Shown: positions 18,875 to 27,436, counted from the stretch's first letter. The stretch: DNA of 64,000 bases from Burkholderia lata (GCF_000012945.1 NC_007510.1:1984001-2048000); one strand, 5' to 3'. The notes: generated by a model from the sequence alone, not told the origin. Made by a program: numbers and translations.

Positions 18875-19111
18875 ATGACCATCACATTTACTAGAACGGT
18901 CCACGCGATTGACTTTTCGACGCTTTCTGGTCACTAGTTCGAGCGGTTGGTATTCGCCACGCTCTTGCGAATGAGAGCGTGGCATTCGCTGAACTGGCAC
19001 GGCCAGGCGGGAGGTGATGGGGGGCGCGACATCATAGGTATTGCGACGATGATTCCGGATCGCGCTCGACGGTCGTTGTCGCGCGCGCGAACTGGAAAGC
19101 GTTCAGGCTAG
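18875..19111 (+). pseudogene. Remnant of a restriction-endonuclease-like gene (internal amber, truncated)
   Basis: Reading from the ATG at 18875 (after a GGAGAG site) gives MTITFTRTVHAIDFSTLSGH, then a TAG at 18935-18937, then FERLVFATLLRMRAWHSLNW and HGQAGGDGGRDIIG. The FE..L...L...W.GQ.GGDGGRD pattern is that of the Mrr-like/restriction-endonuclease fold, where Glu and Asp form part of the metal site. The similarity stops near 19039, after which the frame runs into unrelated residues and a stop at 19109. The gene is therefore both interrupted and truncated. It lies in a decayed region just before the IS66 element. Confidence 0.55.
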
Positions 19112-19122
19112 GAAAACCCACA

Positions 19123-19227
19123 ATGAACCAAGTCGAAGCGGCCGCACGTGCTGAAGTTGACCGGCTATTGAAGCTGTATCTTGTGTCGATCGATCATCGC
19201 GAGGTCGAGGCGATCGCATATCTGTGA
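19123..19227 (+). pseudogene. Short N-terminal fragment resembling an NTF2/SnoaL-fold protein
   Basis: A 34-codon frame reads MNQVEAAARAEVDRLLKLYL then VSIDHREVEAIAYL and stops. The pattern of a first helix followed by a D-x-x-x-x-E-A turn is what opens SnoaL/DUF4440-type NTF2-fold proteins. It has no room for the rest of the fold, so I read it as a remnant. A C-terminal fragment of the same kind of fold occurs at 23335-23655. It could also be a chance small frame. Confidence 0.3.
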
Positions 19228-19438
19228 CTACCATCTGTCAACGTCTCGTTTATCCACCCAAGAGTTCACGAACGGAGACTCGACGATGTTATGCGCAACT
19301 TCTATGGCCAACCGATGGGAGCACCTTTCCTCACACGCACATTGAGCGTCGTCGGTAAGCGACTCGACCCGACCGTTTCCCGATGCTGATTTTGTTGACG
19401 CACGATAGTCACGTTTAGATTGACGGAGACGGTCAGCT

Positions 19439-19855
19439 ATGCCGAACACAGCGCGCCCGGCCCATCGCACATATGCGCGGGAATTCAAGCAGCAAGTGAT
19501 CAGGGAAACGTTGGAGCCAGGCATGTCGGTGTCGATCGTCGCGCGGCGGCACGACATCAACGCCAACGTCGTGTTCGGGTGGCGCAAGCAATATCGGGAA
19601 GGCAAGCTGGAACTGCCACGACTGGCGCCATCGGCCATGACAGGCACGGAGTTGCGGAGCGTTGACGTGATCGATTCTATGTCGATGCTGCCGGCACCGC
19701 AGCCGACAGAAAACACGACGTCGAAGGTGATAAGCGGTGTTCTCGCACCGATCCCCGTGTGCGAAATTGAAGTGGAAGTCGGCAAACGGCTCGTGCGGAT
19801 TCGCGGGCTGTCTGTCGAGCGCGCCGAAGCATTCCTGCAGGAATGCCTGAAGTGA
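19439..19855 (+). CDS. tnpA: IS66 TnpA (OrfA), helix-turn-helix accessory protein
   Basis: A 138-residue protein. The N-terminal HTH (YAREFKQQVIRETL, then SIVARRHDINANVVFGWRKQY) is the transposase_8-type domain of IS66 OrfA, which is thought to bind the IS ends. The C-terminus (VEVGKRLVRIRGL ... FLQECLK) is also typical. The gene overlaps tnpB by 13 bases, as in other IS66 elements, implying coupled translation. Confidence 0.92.
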   Translation: MPNTARPAHRTYAREFKQQVIRETLEPGMSVSIVARRHDINANVVFGWRKQYREGKLELPRLAPSAMTGTELRSVDVIDSMSMLPAPQPTENTTSKVISGVLAPIPVCEIEVEVGKRLVRIRGLSVERAEAFLQECLK

Positions 19856-20196
19856 TCACATTGCCGGCCGGCACCCGCATCTGGCTTGCGGCGGGCGTCA
19901 CGGACATGCGCTGCGGCTTCCAGGGGCTTGCCGCGAAGGTGCAGGCGGCGCTCGAGGAGAATCCGCTGGGCGGCCACGTATTCATCTTCCGCGGATGTCG
20001 AGGCGATCTCGTGAAGTTGCTTTGGGCCACCGACGACGGGCTGTGGCTGCTGTCGAAGCGATTGGAACGCGGCCGCTTCATCTGGCCGCAGGCCGATGGC
20101 GGAAAGATCTCGCTCACGGTAGCGCAGCTGTCTATGCTTCTCGAAGGCATCGATTGGCGACAGCCCCGCCGTACGGCACCTCTGTCGATGCTGTAG
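19843..20196 (+). CDS. tnpB: IS66 TnpB (OrfB) accessory protein
   Basis: A 117-residue protein with the features of the IS66 Orf2 family: WLAAGVTDMRCGFQGLAAKV near the start, then GGHVFIFRGCRGDLVKLLWA, and the end ISLTVAQLSMLLEGIDWR. Length and motif order are complete, so it appears intact. Its biochemical role is unknown, but it is needed along with TnpA for IS66 transposition. It is followed after 39 bases by tnpC. Confidence 0.95.
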   Translation: MPEVITLPAGTRIWLAAGVTDMRCGFQGLAAKVQAALEENPLGGHVFIFRGCRGDLVKLLWATDDGLWLLSKRLERGRFIWPQADGGKISLTVAQLSMLLEGIDWRQPRRTAPLSML

Positions 20197-20235
20197 GTAT
20201 TGTAAACCGCTCGGGAGGCTCGTAAACTCCGGCAC

Positions 20236-21831
20236 ATGCCGAATCTCGACGATCTGCCCGACGATGTCGCTGCATTGAAGGCCATGCTGGCTGAGGCTCG
20301 CGCGTCGGCAATCGAAAGAGAACTCGAAATCGAGCAACTGCGCCGCGAGATTGCCGAGAGCGATCTTGAGATTGCACGGCTGAAACTCCTGATCGACAAG
20401 CTCAAGCGAATGCAGTTCGGCCGCAAGTCGGAGCAGCTCGCCCGAGAGATCGAGAGGCTTGAATTGCGGCTCGAGGATCTGAGCGCCGGGAGCAGCGTCG
20501 CCGACGTGCAGCATGCGAAGGTCCGGCGAGAAAAGCCAGCGACAGGTGGCGAGTCGTCGGCCCGGGAGCCGCTGCCGCCACATCTGCCGCGTGAAGACCG
20601 CGTGCTCAAACCGGATTCGATCTGCCCCAAGTGCGATGGCACCATGCAGAGCCTCGGCGAGGACGTCTCCGAACAGCTCGCCCGCGTCGCGGCGATGTTC
20701 AAGGTGATTCGCACGATCCGGCACAAGATGGTCTGTCCCAGCTGTGGCCACATCGAGCAGCCGTCGATGCCGGGGTTGCCGATCGAGCGTAGCATCGCCC
20801 ATCCGAGTCTGCTTGCCGACATCCTGGTATCGAAGTACGCAGATCATGCGCCGCTGTACCGCCAGTCGGAGATCGCCGCGCGCGACGGTGTGACGCTTGA
20901 TCGCGCCAGCATGGGCCGCTGGGTCGGGCAATGCGAGGCGCTCTGCCGCCCGCTGACCGACGCACTGCGCCGGTACACGATGGCGGGCACGAAGCTGCAC
21001 GCGGACGACACGCCGATCCCCGTGCTTGCGCCGGGCAACAAGAAAACGAAGACCGGACGACTCTGGGTGTACGTGCGCGACGACAGCCGTTCGGGCTCGA
21101 CGGAGCCGGCCGCGGTGTGGTTCGCGTACTCGCCCGATCGCAAAGGCATCCATCCCCAGACCCATCTCGCTGGATTCGAAGGCATCCTGCAAGCCGATGC
21201 ATATGGCGGCTTCGACGAGCTGTACGTGAACGGCAAAATCTGCGAGGCTGCGTGTTGGGACCACGCGCGGAGAAAATACTACGAGGTCCACGCTAGCACG
21301 CCGACGGACGAAACCAAGAGCTTGCTCGAAATGATCGGCGAGCTCTACAGCATCGAAGCCGACATCCGTGGCAAGCCGCCCGATGAACGAAAGCGCGTGC
21401 GGCATGAGAAAAGCAAGCCACTGCTGGAGGCCTTCGAAGCGAGGATTCGGGGCAAGCTCGCAACGCTGTCGCGCAAGTCGGAGCTGGCCGGCGCGATCCA
21501 GTACTCGTTGAATCACTGGAATGCTCTGACGTTGTTCTGCGAGGCCGGGCAAGCCGAGATCAGCAACGCGCTGGCCGAGAACGCTCTGCGCTGCGTGAGC
21601 CTTGGGAGGAAAAACTTCCTGTTTGCCGGCTCCGACAGCGGAGGCGAGCGGGCCGCCGCAATGTACAGTCTGCTTGGGACATGCAAGCTCAGCGGTATCA
21701 ACCCGCGCGCCTATCTGGAATACGTCCTGACCTACATTGCTGATCACGTCGCCAATCGCGTTGACGAACTGTTGCCCTGGAACGTGGCTGACAAACTGAG
21801 GCTAGCCACTCCGCCCAAGGCGAACATCTGA
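20236..21831 (+). CDS. tnpC: IS66 TnpC transposase
   Basis: A 531-residue transposase. An N-terminal leucine-rich coiled coil (about residues 10-85) is followed by a zinc-finger-like CPKCDGTM ... CPSCGHIEQP segment (about 133-175) and the DDE catalytic domain: Asp in LHADDTPIPVL (about 258), Asp in GILQADAYGGF (about 320), and Glu in ISNALAENALRCVSLGRKNF (about 448). The C-terminal IS66 tail (INPRAYLEYVL) is present. All key residues are seen, so the enzyme is probably active. A very long minus-strand frame across this gene is a shadow. Confidence 0.95.
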   Translation: MPNLDDLPDDVAALKAMLAEARASAIERELEIEQLRREIAESDLEIARLKLLIDKLKRMQFGRKSEQLAREIERLELRLEDLSAGSSVADVQHAKVRREKPATGGESSAREPLPPHLPREDRVLKPDSICPKCDGTMQSLGEDVSEQLARVAAMFKVIRTIRHKMVCPSCGHIEQPSMPGLPIERSIAHPSLLADILVSKYADHAPLYRQSEIAARDGVTLDRASMGRWVGQCEALCRPLTDALRRYTMAGTKLHADDTPIPVLAPGNKKTKTGRLWVYVRDDSRSGSTEPAAVWFAYSPDRKGIHPQTHLAGFEGILQADAYGGFDELYVNGKICEAACWDHARRKYYEVHASTPTDETKSLLEMIGELYSIEADIRGKPPDERKRVRHEKSKPLLEAFEARIRGKLATLSRKSELAGAIQYSLNHWNALTLFCEAGQAEISNALAENALRCVSLGRKNFLFAGSDSGGERAAAMYSLLGTCKLSGINPRAYLEYVLTYIADHVANRVDELLPWNVADKLRLATPPKANI

Positions 21832-21988
21832 TGCATAAGTCAAGACCTGAGCTCCCCGTCAGCGTCAGATCAGGTCTGAAATTACTTCGCCGTCACTTCA
21901 TCAAGGGTCGTGATCGACCCTTCAGAGACATCCGCCCGAATTCGGCAGGGCGACCGCTTCAGAGCTTGTATCGGACACTGACGACGAA

Positions 21989-22113
21989 ATGTTGGCGCAA
22001 ATCGAGGCAAAGCGCGACTCAATCGGCCAGGGGCGACGGAGTATTCATCTGTCCGGCTCCGGCGTGTGGTTACACGAAGTGAAGAGGCGCACCTAAAGTG
22101 CGCTTCTCTTTTG
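21989..22113 (+). terminator. Rho-independent terminator, after a possible 35-codon frame
   Basis: The stem 22083-22092 pairs with 22098-22107 around loop CTAAA and is followed by CTTTTGT, a plus-strand terminator. The stop of a 35-codon frame starting at 21989 (ending SGSGVWLHEVKRRT) lies in the loop, which suggests that a real gene tail once ended here. That peptide is not recognisable, and its upstream part is lost near the IS66 right end. Confidence 0.55.
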
Positions 22114-22122
22114 TCCCCCGAC

Positions 22123-22644
22123 TCAGCGATCGGCTTGCAGCTGTATGAGGTACTTGTCGAGCGCGTCCATTGTCCCGCCCCAACCTTGAGACATGCTGGC
22201 GTGCGACGCGTCGAAGGTGGCTTCCTCTGCTTCACCGGCGTCGAGCGCGCGCCACTCAAGGTGCATTAATGTGCCACCCTCGACTTCGCTGAGCGTCGTC
22301 GTCGAAAGCGTATAAAGCGGCCATTGCGCGGACATCGGATGTCGCGTCACTCCGCCTTCGGCATCACTAAACTGCACGACGACAACAATACGCGTAGGGG
22401 GCGTCAATTCGCGGAACGTCCACTTGCCCCACATAGCGGGAGCGTCGGGCACGCCGCGCGGTTTCATCGCGTAGTGAAAGACGCCACCGACACGCGCATC
22501 CACTGTGCAGTGAGACATTTCCATCCCGGGTGGACTCATCCACGTACTCAAGTGCTCAGCTTCGGTCAACGCGGCGTATACGAGTTCACGCGGCGCAGCG
22601 AAGCGGCGCTCGATGACGAAAGGCGCGGAAAGTTTGTCAGTCAT
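22123..22644 (-). CDS. SRPBCC / AHSA1-family protein
   Basis: A 173-residue protein of the START-like fold: FVIERRFAAPRELVYAALTEAEHLSTWMSPPG at the start, then WGKWTFRELTPPTRIVVVV, and the C-terminal helix SQGWGGTMDALDKYL. These are typical of the AHSA1 (CalC-like) subgroup, small hydrophobic-ligand-binding proteins. The gene overlaps the upstream ArsR-type regulator by 8 bases; this regulator-plus-SRPBCC pair is common in bacteria and the pair probably shares one promoter. The ligand is unknown. The start ATG is supported by the overlap and by a GGAAGA site. Confidence 0.9.
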   Translation of the reverse strand: MTDKLSAPFVIERRFAAPRELVYAALTEAEHLSTWMSPPGMEMSHCTVDARVGGVFHYAMKPRGVPDAPAMWGKWTFRELTPPTRIVVVVQFSDAEGGVTRHPMSAQWPLYTLSTTTLSEVEGGTLMHLEWRALDAGEAEEATFDASHASMSQGWGGTMDALDKYLIQLQADR

Positions 22645-23050
22645 GGGGGCGAGTCTTCCTGGTTCTGGTTGAGGAAACTTTAGGTGTGGCTCTCGGCGCA
22701 GCGTTTACGTTGGAGTCCTTGACAGGATGCCGCTGCAGTTGCTGCAAGTAACTGTCGAGCTGGTCGAGACGTTGTTCCCACAGGGCGCGATACTGTAGTG
22801 TCCAGTCGGCGGCCTGCTTGAGTGGCCCAGGCTCGATACGACACGGGCGAAACTGGCGGTCGCGCCCTTGAGTGATCAGGCCGGCCCTCGTGAGCACGCG
22901 CAAGTGCTTGCTGATGGCCGGCGCACTCAAATCGAAAGGGCCTGCCAAATCGCCAACCGTGGCTTCGCCTTGCGCCAGCCTCGCGAGGATGGCTCGTCGC
23001 GTAGGGTCAGCCAGCGCGGCAAATGTGACGGTGAGAGGGTCCGCTTCCAA
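22637..23050 (-). CDS. ArsR-family winged-helix repressor
   Basis: A 137-residue regulator with the ArsR fold in the first 90 residues: FAALADPTRRAILARLAQGEATVGDLAG, then the recognition helix LSAPAISKHLRVLTRAGLI. No metal-binding cysteine motif is present, so it belongs to the non-metal SdpR-like group that regulates SRPBCC neighbours. The start is a TTG at 23050, since no ATG lies before the conserved helix, with a GGGA site upstream. The last 25 residues are basic. Direct repeats at 23062-23087 just before the start are a likely autoregulatory operator. Confidence 0.9.
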   Translation of the reverse strand: MEADPLTVTFAALADPTRRAILARLAQGEATVGDLAGPFDLSAPAISKHLRVLTRAGLITQGRDRQFRPCRIEPGPLKQAADWTLQYRALWEQRLDQLDSYLQQLQRHPVKDSNVNAAPRATPKVSSTRTRKTRPHD

Positions 23051-23061
23051 TTATTTTCCCA

Positions 23062-23087
23062 ATTGGTTAATTAGCTGATTGGTTAAT
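23062..23087. promoter_or_regulatory. Direct-repeat operator at the ArsR promoter
   Basis: ATTGGTTAAT occurs at 23062-23071 and again at 23078-23087, 16 bases apart start to start, beginning 12 bases upstream of the ArsR-type start codon. The repeat sits where the -10 region should be, which fits self-repression by the adjacent regulator. Confidence 0.6.
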
Positions 23088-23334
23088 CTTGATTCAGCCG
23101 AATCCGCTTGTCAAGCCGTCCATGCAGGGGCAGCCCGATCCGGATGACTCTGGTTGGTTGCACGGCCGACATTGGAGGGTCTCGACGCGAGCGCCGACCA
23201 GCGGCGACTCGTGGCCGAACTGAGTCAGACGCTCTGACGCTGTCTGTTGGGTCTCGTCCAGCCTTATACATCCGATTGCCAGGCAAATCTGGATAGATCG
23301 TGCCCATGATCAGCGATCGTGGACACGATCTAAC

Positions 23335-23655
23335 GTGATCCACACGGAATTCTCCAAGCTCTCACATCATGCTCCACGCGCGCGTGAATCGGGGACTGGC
23401 CGCGCCGAGCCGCTTACCGTCGTCGGCGAACCGACCATTAATCTCTTCGGTACGACCTTTGCGGTGGTGGAATTCGATTGGGATTTCATGGCGGTCAGGC
23501 GGTCGAACGGGGGCAAGCTTCATTCGACAGGACGCGAAAGCCATGTATACATTCATGTCGACGATCACGGCTGGCGGCTGTTACACGTGCATTACTCGGA
23601 ACCAACTGTCGCGGGGGGAGGGGGCGAGCGAAGGGTGGCCCTGAACCAGAATTAG
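23335..23655 (+). pseudogene. C-terminal fragment of an NTF2/DUF4440-fold protein
   Basis: The frame has 106 codons but only its second half is recognisable: FGTTFAVVEFDWDFMAVRR, then LHSTGRESHVYIHVDDHGW and RLLHVHYSEP, the closing beta strands of SnoaL_3/DUF4440-type NTF2-fold proteins (a W-R-L-x-H-V-H-Y ending is typical). The first 30 codons (MIHTEFSKLSHHAPRARESG) do not fit the fold and lack a good ribosome site. I read it as a 5'-truncated gene. A matching N-terminal piece is at 19123. About 280 bases after it (to 23937) hold nothing recognisable. Confidence 0.45.
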
Positions 23656-23937
23656 TCCCGGTCGGACGTGGAGATTTCCGGCTTGTGGCCGTGAACCTAA
23701 GTTAGGAAACTCCCTAGATATCGGGTTACGGCCATCTAGGAGCGTGACTCGAGTGGATGCGCGTCTCGTTAACGTAAGCAAGCTCTTTATTCGAGTAGAG
23801 TCGGTGATGTCGCGCCGACGGTGATAGAGCTGCTCATCGCGGCGTTCTTCGTCTGTGAGTTGGCGGAGTCACGAGTCCGCAATCACTATGTACGCTAGTG
23901 TGACAAAGATTGGCCTTGCACACAAAACACTACCGCT

Positions 23938-24219
23938 TTAGAGACCAGAGCTTTTCAGAAGCTTCGATGGCGAAATATTCAGAGCGTCAGCGATTCGGAT
24001 GAGGTTGAGGATGGTCAAATTGCGCTGGCCTCTTTCGATGCGGCCCATGTGACTTCGATCGATTCCGGTGAGAAGGGCAAGCGCTTCCTGCGAGACGCCA
24101 AACTCCAGCCGACGAGCACGGACCGTCGCGCCAATCGCGGCCAGATGTCCTGCGTCGTCCCGTTTGCCAGATACCCTTTGCATCCGGTGATGGTCGCGGT
24201 ATGATGCTCGTTTGGCCAC
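23938..24219 (-). CDS. XRE-family helix-turn-helix regulator
   Basis: A 93-residue protein almost wholly composed of a Cro/C1-type HTH: AAIGATVRARRLEFGVSQEALALLTGIDRSHMGRIERGQRNLTI, then LIRIADALNISPSKLL. Small single-domain XRE proteins of this kind often control mobile-element or restriction genes. The annotated start is the GTG at 24219; an ATG at 24183 would remove 12 N-terminal residues and leave the HTH whole. It is divergent from the unknown gene at 24274, with 54 bases between them, so it may regulate that gene. Confidence 0.85.
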   Translation of the reverse strand: MAKRASYRDHHRMQRVSGKRDDAGHLAAIGATVRARRLEFGVSQEALALLTGIDRSHMGRIERGQRNLTILNLIRIADALNISPSKLLKSSGL

Positions 24220-24273
24220 GGCATTTACGACCCATTTTCTCGGGCGCGGCCAGTTTCTCTAGCTGCAAGGCAT

Positions 24274-24729
24274 ATGTTTTTGATTCAGGATGGGAACCGT
24301 CTACCGCTACAGTCGGCGATGGCCGGTGCAGCTGTGTGGGCTGTTATGGAACAGTGGACACCTGGCGACTTACTGGTTCTACGGGTGTCTGAAAAGCGAG
24401 CACGCGGGATTCCCTGCGTGATTTGGACGGACCTCACATCGGGAGCGGCATCGCTGAAGCAGTTTCTCGACGGTAGTAACGTGCTGCGAGGGGCGGCGGT
24501 GGTCAGCACGCGCCGTGCGCGTCAGGTAGATGACTGGTATTTGGATCCACTGAGCGAAATCCGAGTCGGGGCGACCGAGCTCAGCGACGACGATCGCACA
24601 CTGCTGACGGTGACGCAGTTCACAACGGTGACGGGGCGAAAGTTTTCCGTACCGAGTGGTTTCGCGACGCGCTACGCCCGCGGAAGGCGGGTATGGCAGG
24701 CGCATCGGTCGCGCTCGGACTCAGCATAG
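24274..24729 (+). CDS. Hypothetical protein
   Basis: A 151-residue soluble protein that I do not recognise. It has no membrane span or signal. The middle contains WTPGDLLVLRVSEKRARGIP and a VVSTRRARQVDDWYLDPLSE run, and the C-terminus is basic (YARGRRVWQAHRSRSD). Codon use is like its neighbours, and it is divergent from the XRE regulator with a short spacer, which supports a real gene. It ends 113 bases before the exonuclease gene on the same strand, so both could be one transcript in this accessory region. Confidence 0.5.
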   Translation: MFLIQDGNRLPLQSAMAGAAVWAVMEQWTPGDLLVLRVSEKRARGIPCVIWTDLTSGAASLKQFLDGSNVLRGAAVVSTRRARQVDDWYLDPLSEIRVGATELSDDDRTLLTVTQFTTVTGRKFSVPSGFATRYARGRRVWQAHRSRSDSA

Positions 24730-24842
24730 TGACCGAGCGGGGGGCTTTCCGATGGACAGGCCATGTGTGCGGCTTTGGCTCTCGTAATGAGACGGGAGGA
24801 AGTCCAAGTGTTCTGTGCTGAATATGCCCAGGGTGAGCGACT

Positions 24843-25361
24843 ATGACGGATACACGCTTCCAAAACGGACCGACCTGGTCGGTACCTTCCAGCGGCCGTA
24901 GCAGTTGGAAAAATCGTTTCTTCGTCGACACCGAGTTCACGGACTTCGAGGCGCCTCAACTCATTAGTTTGGCCATCGTTGGGGAAAACGGGGCTGAATT
25001 CTACGGCGAATGCACGGACTACGATGCAACGCGCTGCAGTGACTTCGTTCGGGCCGTGGTGCTGCCGCAACTGGGGCGACTCAAGGGCCGTGCGATGCCA
25101 TTTGATCAACTGAGTCAAGCGCTACAGGCTTGGGGCGAGAGCATCCCGACGACCTCGAAGCCGGTGCTTTGCTACGACCTTCAAACAGACTTAGATCTGC
25201 TGCGATCCCTGCTTGGTGGCTCGTTCCCCGAGGGATGGGCGCGTGAGGATGTCCGTGGCCAAATCGATCTTCGGCGGCTCGCCGAATACTTCGCGCGACA
25301 CGGCGGCGAGCACCACGCGTTGCACGATGCTCGCGCAAACGCATACGCCTATATTGGTTGA
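24843..25361 (+). CDS. DEDDh-type 3'-5' exonuclease (exoribonuclease-like)
   Basis: A 172-residue protein. The acidic motif FVDTEF gives Asp29 and Glu31, YDLQTDLDLL gives Asp112/Asp116, and the C-terminal EHHALHDARAN gives His157 and Asp162, with the His-x4-Asp spacing of the DEDDh RNase T superfamily. The opening FFVDTEFTDF with ISLAIVGENG is close to the small 3'-5' exoribonucleases of the Rv2179c-like group. GGGTGAG stands 6 bases before the start. Its place beside an XRE regulator and integrases suggests cargo of a mobile element; a defence role is possible but unsupported. Confidence 0.8.
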   Translation: MTDTRFQNGPTWSVPSSGRSSWKNRFFVDTEFTDFEAPQLISLAIVGENGAEFYGECTDYDATRCSDFVRAVVLPQLGRLKGRAMPFDQLSQALQAWGESIPTTSKPVLCYDLQTDLDLLRSLLGGSFPEGWAREDVRGQIDLRRLAEYFARHGGEHHALHDARANAYAYIG

Positions 25362-25442
25362 ACGACCCGATCGAAGCCGTTGCATGTTGGCCTGTATTTC
25401 ATCCAATCGTGCCGTCTCTTTTGTCTCAGACGTTTTGCCCAG

Positions 25443-27209
25443 TTATCGGGTTCCACGGGACGTGTCTCGATGTTGTGATCGGCGGGGCTGGCGCTGGAAG
25501 GCTGCACCCACCTGACGCGCGCGCTTAGCCTCTTCCCCATGGAGATAGGTCGACGTGGTCGCCACCGAGGCGTGACGCAGGTTGTCTCGCACGATAACCA
25601 GCTCCACGCCGGCGTCTAGTGCATGGGTGGCATGTGTATGACGTAGCCAGTGGGGACTGGCATGCAGTAGCTTCTCGGCAAGCGGGGGATTGCGGGTGCT
25701 CACGCGCTCGGCCGTGTCCCGAAAACACTCACCTAACACCTGCCGCAACCGCGCTGCACTGATGCCGGCGTGGCGTTTCCCGCGACGCTCTGAATTGAGT
25801 GCGGTGACCAACGGTGTCGCCGGATGCCAGCGAGTGCGCATGACCGGCAGACCCCGCGCCTTCAGTGCGCGCCGCAGCGCGTCTCGCGCGAGGGGCGGCA
25901 GGGCCACGCGCCCCGATTTCGCCCCTTTTCCTGTTACCTGCAGCCATAACGCGCCGCGGGCGTCCGCCGTGATGTCGCCCAGCGTCGCCGCCACTAGCTC
26001 CTGTGCCCGCAGGCCCGTCGCATAGCCAAAATCCAGTACAAAGCGCAGCCGCTCTGCGGCCGGTGCGGTCCAGCCGGTCCGCTCGAGCTGGTCGGCTGCA
26101 GCCCGCACGATCTTCCACTCTCGACCATTCAACGCCCGCCCGGTATCAAACGGTGCACGGGCTGCGCCGCCACGCACTGTCACGCCTGCAAACGGATTGA
26201 GCACGACGTAATGCTGGTCAACGAGCCACCCGAAGAGGGCGCGCAGGACGGCCAGCGCATACGCGGTTGACCGCGCCGTCAGGTGTCCCGTGAACGGACG
26301 CCACGCGGGCGTCGTGCGCGGGCGCGGTGGACCGATCCAGCGGGCGGCGGGCGTCGGGTGGCGCAGGAAAGCCCGATAGGCGATCGCGTCGTCGGTGGTG
26401 AGCGACGAGAGGGGCTGGCGGCGCTCGACAATGGCCCACAACAACAGCCGTTCGGCCTCGCGCCGGTAGGCTCGCACCGTATGGGTGCCCTCGTGGAGTG
26501 CCAGCCATGCCTCGACCGCCTGGTGGTCGTTGGCGGCGGCGAGGCCGCAGGTGTCGTGCGGGGCCCGGAAGCGGCCCCGCGAACCGTCGAGGTCGGCGGG
26601 CAGCGCATCCAGGGACCATCGCGGGGCCAACTGAGCGGTCGCTGCCTCGTAAGGAACCAGCGTGGCGGCGCGCCGGCTCAGGTCCGGGTGTTGGGAGAGG
26701 AAGGCTTCGACGCGGTGTGCACCCTGGCCCCCCAGCCCCGGAATCGAACGCCACCAGCCCGGGCGGTGGACCCTCCGCACCAGCAGGTCGCCGAACGAGT
26801 CGATGCCGGCGACGCCGAGTGCGCGTACGATGCGCGGCGGCAGCCAGCGGGCCACCGGGTCGGTCGGCTGTGGCACCGGGATGGGGGCAGTCCGCAGGAC
26901 GTCGAGCGCGGTGATGACCTGCGCCGCATGACGGGTACGGTCGGCGGCTGGGTGGGTGAACAACGGGATCAAGTCGTCGCGCTGGCGGGCGATCGCGCAC
27001 GCGACGAGTTGGCGGCGGATCTGCCCCAGGAGCCCGCGTGACGACTGGCCGTCGGCCCTGCGGTGCGGCAGATAGCGCTCGACCGCCGCGCGGGCCGTGA
27101 GCCCGGCGTGCCAGGCGCGCAGGGCGGCCAACGAGGCGAGATTGGGCAGGGCGGTCGCTGGGAGATTTCCGTCGTCCGACCCTGCGGAGGAGGTCGATGC
27201 AGTACCCAT
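25443..27209 (-). CDS. Tyrosine recombinase with N-terminal DUF3701-type domain
   Basis: A 588-residue site-specific recombinase. The first 190 residues (ALRAWHAGLTARAAVERYLPHR ... HRPGWWRSIPGLGGQGAHRV) resemble the Phage_integ_N/DUF3701 domain. A SAM-like core-binding domain follows (about 230-340: EAWLALHEGTHTVRAYRREAERLLLWA). The catalytic domain shows the first Arg in YATGLRAQEL, His-x-x-Arg in HWLRHTHATHAL, and the nucleophile Tyr in ATTSTYLHGE. All key residues are present. GC is higher than that of the genes on either side, suggesting separate acquisition. Palindromic sequence at 27241-27365 lies directly upstream of its start and may be its operator or target site. Confidence 0.9.
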   Translation of the reverse strand: MGTASTSSAGSDDGNLPATALPNLASLAALRAWHAGLTARAAVERYLPHRRADGQSSRGLLGQIRRQLVACAIARQRDDLIPLFTHPAADRTRHAAQVITALDVLRTAPIPVPQPTDPVARWLPPRIVRALGVAGIDSFGDLLVRRVHRPGWWRSIPGLGGQGAHRVEAFLSQHPDLSRRAATLVPYEAATAQLAPRWSLDALPADLDGSRGRFRAPHDTCGLAAANDHQAVEAWLALHEGTHTVRAYRREAERLLLWAIVERRQPLSSLTTDDAIAYRAFLRHPTPAARWIGPPRPRTTPAWRPFTGHLTARSTAYALAVLRALFGWLVDQHYVVLNPFAGVTVRGGAARAPFDTGRALNGREWKIVRAAADQLERTGWTAPAAERLRFVLDFGYATGLRAQELVAATLGDITADARGALWLQVTGKGAKSGRVALPPLARDALRRALKARGLPVMRTRWHPATPLVTALNSERRGKRHAGISAARLRQVLGECFRDTAERVSTRNPPLAEKLLHASPHWLRHTHATHALDAGVELVIVRDNLRHASVATTSTYLHGEEAKRARQVGAAFQRQPRRSQHRDTSRGTR

Positions 27210-27240
27210 GCAACCAGTTTAGGTCGCTGGGAAAGTACTC

Positions 27241-27365
27241 GCGATAAGACTATTTATCGCAAATTACCTATTTGCACATCCGGTCGTGAGGTGACATTTC
27301 ACGACAGCAAGATGTGGATAGCAAGTCGAGCACGGCCGCAGCCACAGACGATTGCGCAAATAGGT
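27241..27365. repeat. Palindrome and inverted repeat upstream of the recombinase
   Basis: GCGATAA (27241-27247) and its inverse TTATCGC (27254-27260) form a tight dyad. Farther on, ACCTATTTGC (27266-27275) is inverted as GCAAATAGGT (27356-27365). The area is AT-rich against a GC-rich gene. It lies within the first 160 bases upstream of the recombinase start, a normal place for a promoter/operator or an attachment site. Confidence 0.55.
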
Positions 27366-27436
27366 AAATCAGCTCGCCCAGACTCTAGCGAGGGTAGGCG
27401 ACGCAATACCTAGCGAATCACCCGTGTCGACAAGCA

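Larger units (their letters stand above)
19355..21885 (+). mobile_element. IS66-family insertion sequence (right end not defined)
   Basis: The three genes tnpA, tnpB and tnpC are complete, in the standard order and strand. The left end starts with GTAAGCGACTCGACC at 19355, the usual IS66 terminal motif, 84 bases before tnpA. A matching inverted end beyond tnpC could not be fixed; the best weak candidate, ending in ...GAAATTAC, is near 21885, and no 8-base target duplication is visible. The right end may be diverged or lost in a rearrangement. GC is close to that of the host. Confidence 0.8.

Noticed and set aside
19228..21747. Minus-strand frame of 839 codons over IS66
   Set aside because: It covers tnpA, tnpB and tnpC in antisense, and all three have clear family motifs.
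19347..22310. Target-site duplication of IS66 (CGTCGTCG also near 22300)
   Set aside because: The second copy lies inside the intact SRPBCC gene and is a simple repeat of CGT; it is not placed at an IS end.
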